A stretch of 64,000 nucleotides of DNA from Companilactobacillus farciminis KCTC 3681 = DSM 20184 (GCF_002706745.1 NZ_CP017702.1:1302001-1366000), one strand, 5' to 3'. Positions 6,987 through 14,636 are shown, numbered from the stretch's first letter. A program made the numbers and translations. Notes: a model not told the origin generated them from the sequence alone.

Positions 6987-7880
6987 TTAGATGGCCATAT
7001 CCCAGTGTTCTGCTGGGGTATGGCCATTTATTGTTTGTGATCTGTTTATATGATTGAAATAGTGAATTCCTTCGTTGACAAGTTTGACTAGTTCTTTGTA
7101 AGTCTTAGGCATTGGATGGCGATTCATCCAACGTAATTTGAATTCACTCCACCAACGTTCCATTGGTGAATTATCGTACGGTGTACCTGGTCTTGACATA
7201 CTTCTAATAACGCCATGTTCATCTAAAAAATTTCCAAATGATAATGACGTAAACGCTGATCCGCGGTCCGTATGGACCATCGGACACACATTACCAGCTT
7301 TTGTAAATGCACGTTGAAATACAATTATTTCAGCTGCTGAAGTTTCTGTAAGGCTGATATTACTTGAAATTAAATAACGACCGTAGAGGTCTAAAACTCC
7401 ACTCAAACGGACTTTATATTCGCCGTTTAAGCCGTAAGGAATTTCTGTTGAGTCACATAACCAGACTTGATTAGGTCCCGTTACCTCGAAATTTTGATTC
7501 AGTACATTATCTTGTATATAAATCTCTTTTTGTTTAGAACGATTGTGTTTCTTGATTCTAGACTGACATTTAATGTCTAATTCTCTCATTAAACGTTTCA
7601 CTTGTTTAAGTGAAACCTTAAATGTGATTTGATTATCCGCTAATAGGTTAATCAATATCTTGCCTGCACCAATAGTCTTAGTATTTAATTCGTACCAGTA
7701 CATAATACGTTCTTTTAATAGCTTATCTTGAAGTTCCTTTTCCGTTTCTGTACGAGTCCAGTATTTGCTATATGCTTGTCGGCTAACACCGACAACGCGC
7801 AGTAAAACGGTTATGGCTCCATGATTATTTTGACTGACTTCCTTTATTGCCTGGTAAGCCAATCTATGTTGTTGTTTCAC
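6987..7880 (-). CDS. IS150-type transposase OrfB (DDE integrase domain), 297 aa
   Basis: The catalytic half of the transposase. An HTH_21 region precedes an rve-type integrase core: LCDSTEIPYG has the first Asp (about residue 143), VHTDRGSAFTS the second (about 204), and GTPYDNSPMERWWSEFK the catalytic Glu (about 240). The frame begins with a GTG that overlaps the orfA stop (GTGA), and lies in the -1 frame relative to orfA, as expected for a frameshift fusion. The family's usual length is 270-300, so it is complete. Confidence 0.93.
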   Translation of the reverse strand: MKQQHRLAYQAIKEVSQNNHGAITVLLRVVGVSRQAYSKYWTRTETEKELQDKLLKERIMYWYELNTKTIGAGKILINLLADNQITFKVSLKQVKRLMRELDIKCQSRIKKHNRSKQKEIYIQDNVLNQNFEVTGPNQVWLCDSTEIPYGLNGEYKVRLSGVLDLYGRYLISSNISLTETSAAEIIVFQRAFTKAGNVCPMVHTDRGSAFTSLSFGNFLDEHGVIRSMSRPGTPYDNSPMERWWSEFKLRWMNRHPMPKTYKELVKLVNEGIHYFNHINRSQTINGHTPAEHWDMAI

Positions 7881-8551
7881 CCCCTGTGCTGAATTTCTTG
7901 CAATTTTTTTGCGAATTCCTCAATTAATTTTTGGTCTTTTAATTGGGATTCCAATTCTCTGATTTTTAAATGCGCTTTATCTAATTCTGTTAAGTCATCT
8001 TTTGCTTTGTGATGGCCCCGGCCATCGATCAAAGCTTTATAACCGCCGTCCTTGGATTTTAAAACCCAAGAACGAACTTGTTGATAAGATATGGAATACT
8101 TTTCTGCAGCTTCCTTATAAGTATGTTTGCCCTTAACGACATACTCTACGATTTCGATACGTTCTTCAAAGGTTATCTTTTTTTTCATAATGGAATTCTT
8201 CTTTCTTGGTGAGCCATCCTTCAACAGTTTTCCATTATTATACTTGAACACCCAGTCCGATACTTGAAAAGTATTTCTTAAACCATATTTATAGGCAATG
8301 GTTTCTAAAGAACCTTTACCTTCAAGATAGTCTGTCACGACTTGTAATTTAAATTTATATGAATATTTTGTACGCTTTGTTATTTCCTTCAGGCCGTCGA
8401 TTCCATATTGATCGAAGAGATGGACCCATCTACGAAAAGTTTTATGAACAATATTATTTTTTCTGGCAAATGTTCTGAGTGGATAAGTTGACTCTTTGAA
8501 TCCTAGCACTAAATCTAGCTTTTCTTGAAGTGAGTGTTTACTTCTAGGCAT
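7877..8551 (-). CDS. IS150-type OrfA, helix-turn-helix protein, 224 aa
   Basis: The DNA-binding subunit, with three tandem HTH_28-like units: LVLGFKESTYPLRTFARKNN (about 13-32), LQVVTDYLEGKGSLETIAYK (about 69-88) and RIEIVEYVVKGKHTYKEAAE (about 131-150). A C-terminal leucine-zipper-like helix (LDKAHLKIRELESQLKDQKL) allows multimerisation. Near the 3' end an A7 run at 7904-7910 is phased as A-AAA-AAA, and the -1 frame stays open from there into orfB, so OrfAB can be made by programmed frameshifting. Confidence 0.92.
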   Translation of the reverse strand: MPRSKHSLQEKLDLVLGFKESTYPLRTFARKNNIVHKTFRRWVHLFDQYGIDGLKEITKRTKYSYKFKLQVVTDYLEGKGSLETIAYKYGLRNTFQVSDWVFKYNNGKLLKDGSPRKKNSIMKKKITFEERIEIVEYVVKGKHTYKEAAEKYSISYQQVRSWVLKSKDGGYKALIDGRGHHKAKDDLTELDKAHLKIRELESQLKDQKLIEEFAKKLQEIQHRG

Positions 8552-8681
8552 AGAAAAATCCTTTCATGAATATCAGATGAATTTATATTATTTCATCTGA
8601 CAACCATAAAAGGATTATCGCAAATCTTAAAAATTTTACTGATTGATGCTCTTAATTTTGATTTATTTACTGAGTTCTGAA

Positions 8682-8720
8682 GTGAATTCCATATTGTTAT
8701 AAAAAATAAAGTACATTTTT
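8682..8720. repeat. dispersed direct repeat, unit B
   Basis: Second copy of the repeat at 5971-6010, matching through TTCCATATTGTTATAAAAAA and TAAAGTACATTTT. It lies just outside the right end of the IS150-type element. Confidence 0.7.
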
Positions 8721-8788
8721 GACGTTTTTTACCTTTTAAAAAAATCCAGGTTACACGTGAATAAAGTACATTTTTGATGCTTTTTACT
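8704..8788. repeat. short tandem repeat with AAAGTACATTTTTGA units
   Basis: ATAAAGTACATTTTTGACG at about 8706 and ATAAAGTACATTTTTGATG at about 8761, each followed by (T/C)TTTTTAC, are spaced 55 nt apart. They lie between the IS and the convergent end of the M20 gene. Function unknown; repeated AAAGTACA words also occur at 5998-6050. Confidence 0.55.
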
Positions 8789-8827
8789 TCAAAAATTTTT
8801 TTTACTTATTTTACTTGAATTTTACTT

Positions 8828-10048
8828 CTATGCAAAAAAACGACGAGCCATAGTCTTATAAATATCGATATACTTCAAATAGTCATCTTCGAAAACAAAC
8901 TCGTTAACTTGATGAGCACTTTCATTACCAGGACCTGCGACTACAACATCCAAATCAGGGTTAGCTTGGACAAATTGTGAGGCATCAGTACCACCGGGAG
9001 CGCCGACAGCTGCAATGTTTACACCGAGAACATCTTTGTAACTAGCTTTAACTAATTTAATAAAGTCAGAGTCAAGTTCAGTCTTAACAGGCAAATTGCT
9101 GCTCAAAAGCTTGAGTTCCAATTTCATTCTAGGATCAGCTTGATTTAATTTGTCGATCAAGTTTTGGATATCAGCAATTACTTTATCATTCGTGTATTCA
9201 GGAATTGTTCTAATTTTAGCAGTCAATTCAGCGTAGTCGGGGATGGTGTTTTCTTGATTACCACCGTTCATAACTGTGACTGAAGGCTTTGTTGAACCTA
9301 GTACATCATCTTCCAATTTAACTAAATCTGTGAAGTATTCTTTTTGCTTATTGAAGTAAGTAACTAAGTTGTCCAAAGCATTGATTCCCATTTCAGGCAT
9401 TGAGCTGTGAGCTGCACGACCGCGAGAAATTACTTTGTAAGTTACTGAACCTTTGTGGGCACAAAAAGCTGCCATACGTGTTTCTGGTTTTTGACCATTG
9501 AGCTCAATCAAACCGGCGTGAACTAATTGTTCCATAGCTAAACGAGAAGTAGAATTACTTGGTTCACCGACAACGATAGCTTTGACATCATCAACGTAAC
9601 CTTCTTTAGCCAATTTAGCAGCACCTAGTTCACCGATTTCTTCACCAACAGTAACTAGGAAACGTAGATTGCCAGCAAAGTCAGGATCTTCATTTAATTC
9701 GATCATAGCAATGGCCATACCAGCTAGTCCACCTTTCATATCAGATGAACCACGACCGAAGATTTTGCCGTCGATGTGTTTGGGATTAAATGGACCATAA
9801 TTCCATTCATCATCGTTTACAGTTGAAACAACATCAGCGTGACCAGTCAAACCTAAGATTGGGCCATCGCCTTTTTTGATGTTAGCAATCAAATTGAAAC
9901 GATTGTCATCATATTTGTTTAATTCAGTTTCAATACCGTGTTTCTCCAAAAGGTCCTTTAGATAGTTGGCTACTTTTTCCTCATTGCCATTTACAGTTTC
10001 CAATTTGATTAAATCATCTAAAATACTGAGTCTTTGTGCTTTGTCCAT
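8828..10048 (-). CDS. ArgE/DapE-family (M20) deacylase or peptidase, 406 aa
   Basis: A co-catalytic zinc hydrolase acting on N-acylated amino acids or peptides in the cytoplasm. Metal ligands are visible in GLTGHADVVS (His and Asp, about 65-74), GRGSSDMKGG (bridging Asp, about 100), VGEEIGELGA (catalytic Glu and ligand Glu, about 135-145), VVGEPSN and near the C-terminus NESAHQVNEF (last His). The dimerisation domain lies at about 190-300. The ATG at 10048 has GGAGGG just upstream. The order is that of succinyl-diaminopimelate desuccinylase/acetylornithine deacetylase, but this broad lactobacillal group may have other substrates, so I give no symbol. Confidence 0.85.
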   Translation of the reverse strand: MDKAQRLSILDDLIKLETVNGNEEKVANYLKDLLEKHGIETELNKYDDNRFNLIANIKKGDGPILGLTGHADVVSTVNDDEWNYGPFNPKHIDGKIFGRGSSDMKGGLAGMAIAMIELNEDPDFAGNLRFLVTVGEEIGELGAAKLAKEGYVDDVKAIVVGEPSNSTSRLAMEQLVHAGLIELNGQKPETRMAAFCAHKGSVTYKVISRGRAAHSSMPEMGINALDNLVTYFNKQKEYFTDLVKLEDDVLGSTKPSVTVMNGGNQENTIPDYAELTAKIRTIPEYTNDKVIADIQNLIDKLNQADPRMKLELKLLSSNLPVKTELDSDFIKLVKASYKDVLGVNIAAVGAPGGTDASQFVQANPDLDVVVAGPGNESAHQVNEFVFEDDYLKYIDIYKTMARRFFA

Positions 10049-10142
10049 TTTTACCCTCCGAGATAATGTATAATAATTAAAAAAGCTTTACTCTCTATTC
10101 TAATATTTTTTTGGTGAAATTAGTAATGAAAGGTTGTATGAG

Positions 10143-10316
10143 ATGAATTTATTGATGAAAATAGACCGCTGGCTTGGGATTTTATTATTAGTTGTGGCGG
10201 TATTAGGGTTCATATTTAATTGGTTCAGCAAAAGTAATTTAATTTCTGCGGCTGTAGCTGGGGGAGTTTTATTATTGATTTCTGCAACGGCTGATATCGA
10301 TAAGCCAAGCAAATAA
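10143..10316 (+). CDS. small two-helix membrane protein, 57 aa
   Basis: The ATG at 10143 lies 9 nt after GAAAGG (10128-10133). Two hydrophobic stretches (about 8-26, GILLLVVAVLGFIFNWF, and 32-50, ISAAVAGGVLLLISA) fill nearly the entire protein; the tail is charged. I do not recognise it. It is monocistronic, with its own terminator shared with the convergent small gene. Confidence 0.65.
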   Translation: MNLLMKIDRWLGILLLVVAVLGFIFNWFSKSNLISAAVAGGVLLLISATADIDKPSK

Positions 10317-10345
10317 AAAACCACTGGCATTTGTCAGTGGTTTTG
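10317..10345 (+). terminator. terminator of the 57-aa membrane protein gene
   Basis: AACCACTG (10319-10326) pairs with CAGTGGTT (10335-10342), followed by TTTGT; A-rich on the other side, so it may also serve the convergent gene ending at 10350. Confidence 0.8.
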
Positions 10346-10349
10346 TCAT

Positions 10350-10529
10350 TTAATTTACTTTTTTACGACCCTCAGGGGTGTACTTGTTCTTTTGGTGTCT
10401 CTTATATAGATAGTAGATACCGCCAACGATTGCTAAGATCACAACCAAAGGAAGTATGACGTGGATAAAGATTGAGAATAATAATAGGGCAATAAAGAAG
10501 CCCAAAACGTATTTCCAAATGTTGTTCAT
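10350..10529 (-). CDS. small membrane protein, 59 aa
   Basis: Starts MNNIWKYVLGFFIALLLFSI: one long or two short hydrophobic segments (about 7-40) and a basic C-terminal tail (YKRHQKNKYTPEGRKKVN). AAGGAG lies at the right distance before the ATG at 10529. No recognised family; the topology, an N-terminal membrane part with a positively charged cytoplasmic tail, is all that can be said. Confidence 0.65.
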   Translation of the reverse strand: MNNIWKYVLGFFIALLLFSIFIHVILPLVVILAIVGGIYYLYKRHQKNKYTPEGRKKVN

Positions 10530-10681
10530 CGAATTCTCCTTTTTTATTTGTGATTTAAGTTTTATTCATAACTGTAAAAATGTCAAGTCAAATACTTTTT
10601 GATTGACTTTAGTTTCGATATCACTTATTATAATCCAATCGCTACCTCTTAGATACACGGAACACAAAGGAGGCGTGAATA

Positions 10682-10813
10682 ATGAAATACAGAATTCTTT
10701 TAGATCTCAAAGATCAATTATTCACAGCAGTTGATATTAATGATAGCAATAAGTTTGGCAACGGTACAACCATTCAACAAGCTATCGACAATTTAAAGAA
10801 ACAAGCTGCATAA
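10682..10813 (+). CDS. small conserved-looking protein, 43 aa
   Basis: MKYRILLDLKDQLFTAVDIND... ends with IQQAIDNLKKQAA. It has an excellent ribosome binding site (AAGGAGGCG) and its own strong terminator, so it is very probably expressed. The sequence suggests a beta hairpin followed by a helix. I do not recognise the family. Confidence 0.65.
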   Translation: MKYRILLDLKDQLFTAVDINDSNKFGNGTTIQQAIDNLKKQAA

Positions 10814-10818
10814 TTTAT

Positions 10819-10855
10819 AGAACTTCAATGACTAAGTCGTTGAGGTTCTTTTTTT
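10819..10855 (+). terminator. terminator after the 43-aa gene, overlapping the ybaK stop
   Basis: A 14-bp stem, AGAACTTCAATGAC (10819-10832) with GTCGTTGAGGTTCT (10836-10849), including two G-U pairs, then TTTTTTT. It overlaps the last codons of the convergent ybaK-like gene. Confidence 0.85.
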
Positions 10856-11360
10856 ATTCTGGATTGTCAACAGCGAAGTCGCCAAATTCAGCGTTAACAA
10901 CTTTAGCTAATTCGTGTGGTTCAATTAATAATGATTGACCAATTTTACCAGCAGAAACGATAATTTTCTCAGCTTCATCGGCTTCTTTAGCAAAGTAAAT
11001 GGGATAGTTGTGCAATGAATGAATACCGACTGGACTGTTGGCACCATGTTCAAATCCACTAGTCTTGACTAAATCCTTTAGTGGAACCATACCAACTTTT
11101 TTATTGCCAGAAATCTTAGCTAGTTTCTTATAGCTCAAATGTTTATCTAAAGGCAACATACCAACTAAAGGACCAGTCTTATTGCCAGTTAATACAAGTG
11201 TCTTATAAATTTTGTAGCCATCACGGGAATTTTTATCAGTAACTAGTTCTTGCGTGTCACCATCGGCTTCTGTTTCAAAAGTCATTGGTTCGTAAGTTAC
11301 TTTTTCTTTGTCGAGAATCTTTTCGACTAACGTTTTTTGAATCTTCTTTTTTTTGCTCAT
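10854..11360 (-). CDS. ybaK: Cys-tRNA(Pro)/aminoacyl-tRNA deacylase, YbaK/EbsC type, 168 aa
   Basis: A trans-editing protein that hydrolyses mischarged Cys-tRNA(Pro). The YbaK fold is recognisable from IYKTLVLTGNKTGPLVGMLPLDKHLSYKKLAKISGNKKVGMVP (about 51-93), with the conserved Lys of the KTL motif, and HGANSPVGIHSLHNYPIY (about 105-122), which carries the G-x-x-S-P-x-G signature. The length is typical. A highly basic N-terminus (MSKKKKIQ) is slightly longer than in most. The ribosome binding site is weak (GGTGAC). Confidence 0.9.
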   Translation of the reverse strand: MSKKKKIQKTLVEKILDKEKVTYEPMTFETEADGDTQELVTDKNSRDGYKIYKTLVLTGNKTGPLVGMLPLDKHLSYKKLAKISGNKKVGMVPLKDLVKTSGFEHGANSPVGIHSLHNYPIYFAKEADEAEKIIVSAGKIGQSLLIEPHELAKVVNAEFGDFAVDNPE

Positions 11361-11482
11361 TTTTATGTCACCAATCCTAAAACTGGTCTTTTTAATTTTT
11401 GCTAGTGTAGTTTTTCGTCCTTCGTTTCAGAGTCCGGAAAGTTGTTACTACCAACTGAATAATATTTCAAATGATAAAAAAT

Positions 11483-11668
11483 AGAACCACTATCTAGTCC
11501 GGAATAGCAAAGAAAATTGGCTCAGATGTGAAATTTCACTTAGCGATTTATCGCTTACGTGAAAGGCCGAGCTTGAAGACTTTGCCCGGTTTTGGTTTTA
11601 GCAAAGGCTCCAAGTCGTGCCCACATCGTTCCAGCCAAATTTTCTTTGCTATGGAGGACGACATATTA
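11483..11668 (+). ncRNA. candidate structured RNA / dispersed intergenic element, copy 1
   Basis: The only notable content of the 472-nt gap between ybaK and the gene at 11833. It matches 26739-26923 over about 185 nt, with roughly 90% identity. Its ends pair: TAGCAAAGAAAA-TTGGCT near 11504 with AGCC-AAATTTTCTTTGCTA near 11633-11651, plus GTCC/GGAC outside. Inside are GATGTG/CACATC, a hairpin TTTCAC..AGCGAT-TT-ATCGCT..GTGAAA, and a second arm CTTGAAGACTTTGC / GCAAAGGCTCCAAG, giving a three-way junction. Differences from copy 2 keep the pairs. The plus strand is preferred because of G-U pairs. No family was recognised; it may be an sRNA, a leader, or a mobile repeat. Confidence 0.65.
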
Positions 11669-11832
11669 CACCAATCAAAGTAAAAAGACCTAATACTTAA
11701 TATATAATAACAAAGCTACCACTTTTTAAAAGTAAATTACTCTTTGGCATTAAAAAATAATTTATTTTTAAGTATCTGGAGCACGGTTGTTATATAATAA
11801 TGAGCGTTACAACAGGATAAGGAGCGATTAAC

Positions 11833-12006
11833 ATGAGTCTTTTTAAGAAACGTCAAGAAGATCCTGCCGAGAATGATTTTAGTAAAATTTCTCAAGAGAT
11901 TAAGAATAGTCCCAAAAAATTGTCTGAGGCTCAGAAATTATTTAAAAATAATGAATCTTTACGTAAAAAGGTCGTTGATACTAAGGAACAATCTAAAGAT
12001 AAATAG
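11833..12006 (+). CDS. small charged helical protein, 57 aa
   Basis: Begins MSLFKKRQEDPAENDFSKISQ and continues as a Lys/Glu/Asn-rich, probably helical chain (KKLSEAQKLFKNNESLRKKVV). ATAAGGAGC precedes the ATG at 11833, and a TATAAT at 11793-11798 may be its -10 box. The stop lies inside its own terminator hairpin. I do not recognise it; it has no membrane segment. Confidence 0.65.
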   Translation: MSLFKKRQEDPAENDFSKISQEIKNSPKKLSEAQKLFKNNESLRKKVVDTKEQSKDK

Positions 12007-12020
12007 ATTGTTCTTTTTTT
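11986..12020 (+). terminator. terminator overlapping the stop of the 57-aa gene
   Basis: GAACAATCT (11986-11994) pairs with AGATTGTTC (12005-12013), followed by TTTTTTT. The hairpin spans the last codons. Confidence 0.85.
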
Positions 12021-12106
12021 ATTATTTTTAACATTATTTTAAACTAATACTATTCATAATCTAAAACGTATGGTATATTATAAAAAAAGAAATGGGGTGT
12101 TGCATT

Positions 12107-12508
12107 ATGACTGCAATGACAAGTAGATATCGTATTTTGGAGACTAACGTTTTGTTAGAAAGATTCGTAACTTACAATGAGGTTTTTTCGGAATATTTGA
12201 AGACAATCAAAATTATTGAGCGTGGTGAGGCACTTCGTTATGAAACCTATGGGCGCTTGATTGACAACTATATTCGCAACGTTAAACAATTTATCCAACT
12301 GTGCAATTCATATTTGGCAAAGTATAAATTAGAGAATAGTTTGGTGGCCGAAAAACTTAACAATTACTTTTTGGATTTGATTGGGGCAATCAGTTGTATG
12401 GATCCAGAAAGTGAGACGGTTGATCACGGTAGTTTAGCTTTAGCACAATCTCGAATTAAGGAACGTCAGACAGAATTTGTCGATTCAATTAATTTTTTCA
12501 TCAAATAA
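12107..12508 (+). CDS. hypothetical all-helical protein, 133 aa
   Basis: Not recognised. The ATG at 12107 is preferred, 7-8 nt after GGGGTG; the ATG at 12092 comes before that site. The sequence (RYRILETNVLLERFVTYNEVFSEYLKTIKIIERGEALRYETYGRLIDNYIRNVKQFIQL...) has regular heptad-like spacing and predicts a helical bundle without signal peptide or membrane segment. A weak hairpin terminator follows, and prmA starts 64 nt downstream, so it may be the first gene of the rRNA/ribosomal-protein methylation operon or a separate unit. Confidence 0.75.
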   Translation: MTAMTSRYRILETNVLLERFVTYNEVFSEYLKTIKIIERGEALRYETYGRLIDNYIRNVKQFIQLCNSYLAKYKLENSLVAEKLNNYFLDLIGAISCMDPESETVDHGSLALAQSRIKERQTEFVDSINFFIK

Positions 12509-12528
12509 AGGCGGTAACGTCTTTTTTT
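12509..12528 (+). terminator. small terminator-like hairpin before prmA
   Basis: AGGCG (12509-12513), GTAA loop, CGTCT (12518-12522) followed by TTTTTT. The stem is only 5 bp with one G-U pair, so readthrough is likely. Confidence 0.4.
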
Positions 12529-12572
12529 TATGCCATAATTTTAGTAATCTTAATAATAATGGAGGAACGTTT

Positions 12573-13490
12573 ATGATTTGGAAAAAAATAACCGTCGCTA
12601 TTCCTAATGATTTCGATCCAGAAATTATTTCGGATGTATTTATGCGTGTTGGTGCTAATGGTACGGAAATGGTCGATGACGAAGACCAAACTGTCAAAAC
12701 TAAGATCAATTCTTATTTTGACGAAAATAATTATAATGAAGCAATTTTAACCAATTTAAAAACGCAAATAAAAAAACTACCTGAATTTGGCTTTGATATT
12801 GCTGGTGTGGAAGTTTCAGTCAGTGAACTCGACGACAGCAGTTGGGAAAATGAATGGAAGCAATACTATCATCCAGTAAAAATCAGTCGTTATTTGACGG
12901 TAGTTCCTAATTGGGTCGACTATCAACCAAGTCATCCTGATGAACACATTATCGTAATGGATCCAGGTAAGTCCTTTGGTACAGGAACTCATCCAACGAC
13001 TTATTCTTGTATGCAAGCTTTGGAATTGATCCTAGGTGATGCGAAATCTTTGTATGATGTGGGAACTGGTTCAGGGATTTTATCTATTCAAGCACGCCAA
13101 TTAGGTGTCAAAGATATTCAGGCGTTTGACCTTGATCCAGAAGCGGTTGCGGCTGCTAAGGAGAATATTAAGTTGAATCCCGGTTGTGAAGATATCGAAG
13201 TATTCGAAAATTCACTATTAGACGGTGTTGATGGCAAAGTTGACGTTATCGTGGCAAATATTTTAGCTGATGTGATTCAACAATTTATTCCTGATATTGA
13301 CCGTCATTTAAATAAGAACGGTTTTGTCGTCTTATCTGGTATCATTAATGAAAAGGAAGCTTTGATCACTAAGCAAATGGAAGAAATTGGTTTCGTTGTT
13401 TTAGAAGCCTTCCATTTAAAAGGTTGGTCAACGTTAATTTGTAGAAGAAAAGAAGAGTTCGAGGCAGAAGATGGAGCAATACTTCGTTAA
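12573..13490 (+). CDS. prmA: ribosomal protein L11 methyltransferase PrmA, 305 aa
   Basis: Trimethylates amino groups of ribosomal protein L11 using S-adenosylmethionine. The N-terminal substrate-binding domain ends in the W-x-x-x-W-K-x-x-(F/Y)-x-P motif (SSWENEWKQYYHPVKI). The MDPGKSFGTGTHPTT motif specific to PrmA is complete. The class I SAM-binding loop is LYDVGTGSGILSI, and VIVANILADVI is the catalytic N-I/P-like strand. The ATG at 12573 has GGAGG upstream. rsmE overlaps its last 20 nt, a conserved Firmicutes pair. Confidence 0.97.
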   Translation: MIWKKITVAIPNDFDPEIISDVFMRVGANGTEMVDDEDQTVKTKINSYFDENNYNEAILTNLKTQIKKLPEFGFDIAGVEVSVSELDDSSWENEWKQYYHPVKISRYLTVVPNWVDYQPSHPDEHIIVMDPGKSFGTGTHPTTYSCMQALELILGDAKSLYDVGTGSGILSIQARQLGVKDIQAFDLDPEAVAAAKENIKLNPGCEDIEVFENSLLDGVDGKVDVIVANILADVIQQFIPDIDRHLNKNGFVVLSGIINEKEALITKQMEEIGFVVLEAFHLKGWSTLICRRKEEFEAEDGAILR

Positions 13491-14220
13491 ACAAGCAATT
13501 ACTACTAATAATTTAACAATTGAAGATCAAGAAATATTTCGTCATGCCATCAAAGTTTTGCGTCACAAAAATGGCGATGTGATCTATTTAGTCGATCCCA
13601 CTGAAAAATTATTTAAAGCGACAATTACAAATGTTGCTGTTGAAGAAAAACAATTTCAAGTTGATTTAGAGTTGTTGGATTGGGCAAGTACTGAATTGCC
13701 AATTGATGTGACGGTTGCTTGTTCATTATCTAAAAAAGACAAAATTGAATGGATCACACAGAAGTCGACTGAGTTGGGTGCTAAAACGATTATTTTCTTC
13801 TCGTCCAAATATTCAATTATGAATTGGAAGAAAAACGTCGTTGAGAAAAAAGTTGCTCGCTTACAAGAAATTGCCAAGAATGCGGCTCAACAATCAAAAC
13901 GTCGAGTAATTCCTGAAGTTATTTATCTAAATTCTTTGAAGGATTTAGTTGATTACAAAACTGAAGCTAATTTAGTAGCCTATGAAGAGTCAGCTAAGCA
14001 GGGTGAAATCAGCCTTTTGGCGCAAACTTTAAACAAAAACCCCAAGTCAACTTTATGTGCTTTTGGACCTGAAGGTGGTTTCGCTCCAGATGAAATCGAT
14101 TATTTGAACCAAAATGACTTTTTGTCGGTTGGATTGGGACCAAGAATCATGCGAGCTGAAACAGCCCCCATGTACTTCTTATCAGTGCTATCATATAAGT
14201 ATGAATTAACGGTAAAATGA
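13471..14220 (+). CDS. rsmE: 16S rRNA (uracil(1498)-N(3))-methyltransferase RsmE, 249 aa
   Basis: Methylates U1498 of 16S rRNA; a SPOUT-class enzyme. It has the N-terminal PUA-like domain (HAIKVLRHKNGDVIYLVD) and the trefoil-knot C-terminus: GPEGGFAPDEID (about 194-205) and LGPRIMRAETAP (about 216-227), which form the SAM site. KKDKIEWITQKSTELG is the usual linking helix. It is translated in a frame overlapping prmA by 20 nt, implying translational coupling. Confidence 0.97.
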   Translation: MEQYFVKQAITTNNLTIEDQEIFRHAIKVLRHKNGDVIYLVDPTEKLFKATITNVAVEEKQFQVDLELLDWASTELPIDVTVACSLSKKDKIEWITQKSTELGAKTIIFFSSKYSIMNWKKNVVEKKVARLQEIAKNAAQQSKRRVIPEVIYLNSLKDLVDYKTEANLVAYEESAKQGEISLLAQTLNKNPKSTLCAFGPEGGFAPDEIDYLNQNDFLSVGLGPRIMRAETAPMYFLSVLSYKYELTVK

Positions 14221-14230
14221 GGAACGAATC

Positions 14231-14569
14231 GTGAAAAATATTTGGAACAAAGTTGAAAAATCAAAAACAACTTATATTGCATTAATTTCTATCATATTGG
14301 TTTTTATCATGCCAATATTGTTTAATCTTTTCCATTTAGGTAGAACTAACCGCATTGTCTGGTTGTTCTTCGTCATTAATATCTTTTTTGCTGGTTTTAT
14401 CGGTTGGTTCTCGAGAAAATACGAATTATCATTTTATAATTTAGTCATTTTTCCGGTAATCTTCGTGATCAGTGTATTCGTCAAATATGGACGATATGGC
14501 TACTTTTTGGCAGGAATTTATTTAGTTTTAAGTATTTTAATTTATTTCTTATTTGAAAAAGAAAAATAA
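14231..14569 (+). CDS. small polytopic membrane protein, 112 aa
   Basis: Starts at GTG 14231, with AGGA just after the rsmE stop. Four hydrophobic segments fill the protein (about 15-34, 42-60, 68-84 and 90-108). I know no function; small membrane proteins at this position between rsmE and rel are common in lactobacilli. It belongs to the prmA-rsmE transcript and is followed by a short terminator. Confidence 0.75.
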   Translation: MKNIWNKVEKSKTTYIALISIILVFIMPILFNLFHLGRTNRIVWLFFVINIFFAGFIGWFSRKYELSFYNLVIFPVIFVISVFVKYGRYGYFLAGIYLVLSILIYFLFEKEK

Positions 14570-14613
14570 ATGGTAAAATTTTGCTAAAGTAAGCATAATA
14601 GTAAGTAAAGAGA

Positions 14614-14636
14614 AGCACTCAATGAGTGCTTTTTAT
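14614..14636 (+). terminator. terminator between the membrane protein gene and rel
   Basis: AGCACTC (14614-14620) and GAGTGCT (14624-14630) form a perfect 7-bp stem with a 3-nt loop and TTTTATT after it. It sits just before the rel ribosome binding site, so rel may be expressed partly by readthrough. Confidence 0.7.

Larger units (their letters stand above)
6912..8653 (-). mobile_element. IS3-family (IS150 group) insertion sequence, about 1.74 kb
   Basis: The ends are an 18-bp perfect inverted repeat, AAGAGCATCAATCAGTAA at 6912-6929 and its complement at 8636-8653. Between them lie orfA and orfB on the minus strand, in the IS150 arrangement. I could not find a convincing 3-4-bp target duplication at either of the likely boundaries, so the outer base or two of each end is uncertain. 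Both reading frames are intact, so the element is probably functional. Confidence 0.9.

Noticed and set aside
6909..8656. Target-site duplication of the IS150-type element
   Set aside because: Flanks (TAA / AAT or AAA / TAA, depending on the chosen end) do not match, so no duplication is claimed.
11361..11482. Possible gene upstream of structured element copy 1
   Set aside because: All frames contain stops within a few codons; only promoter-like AT-rich sequence seen.
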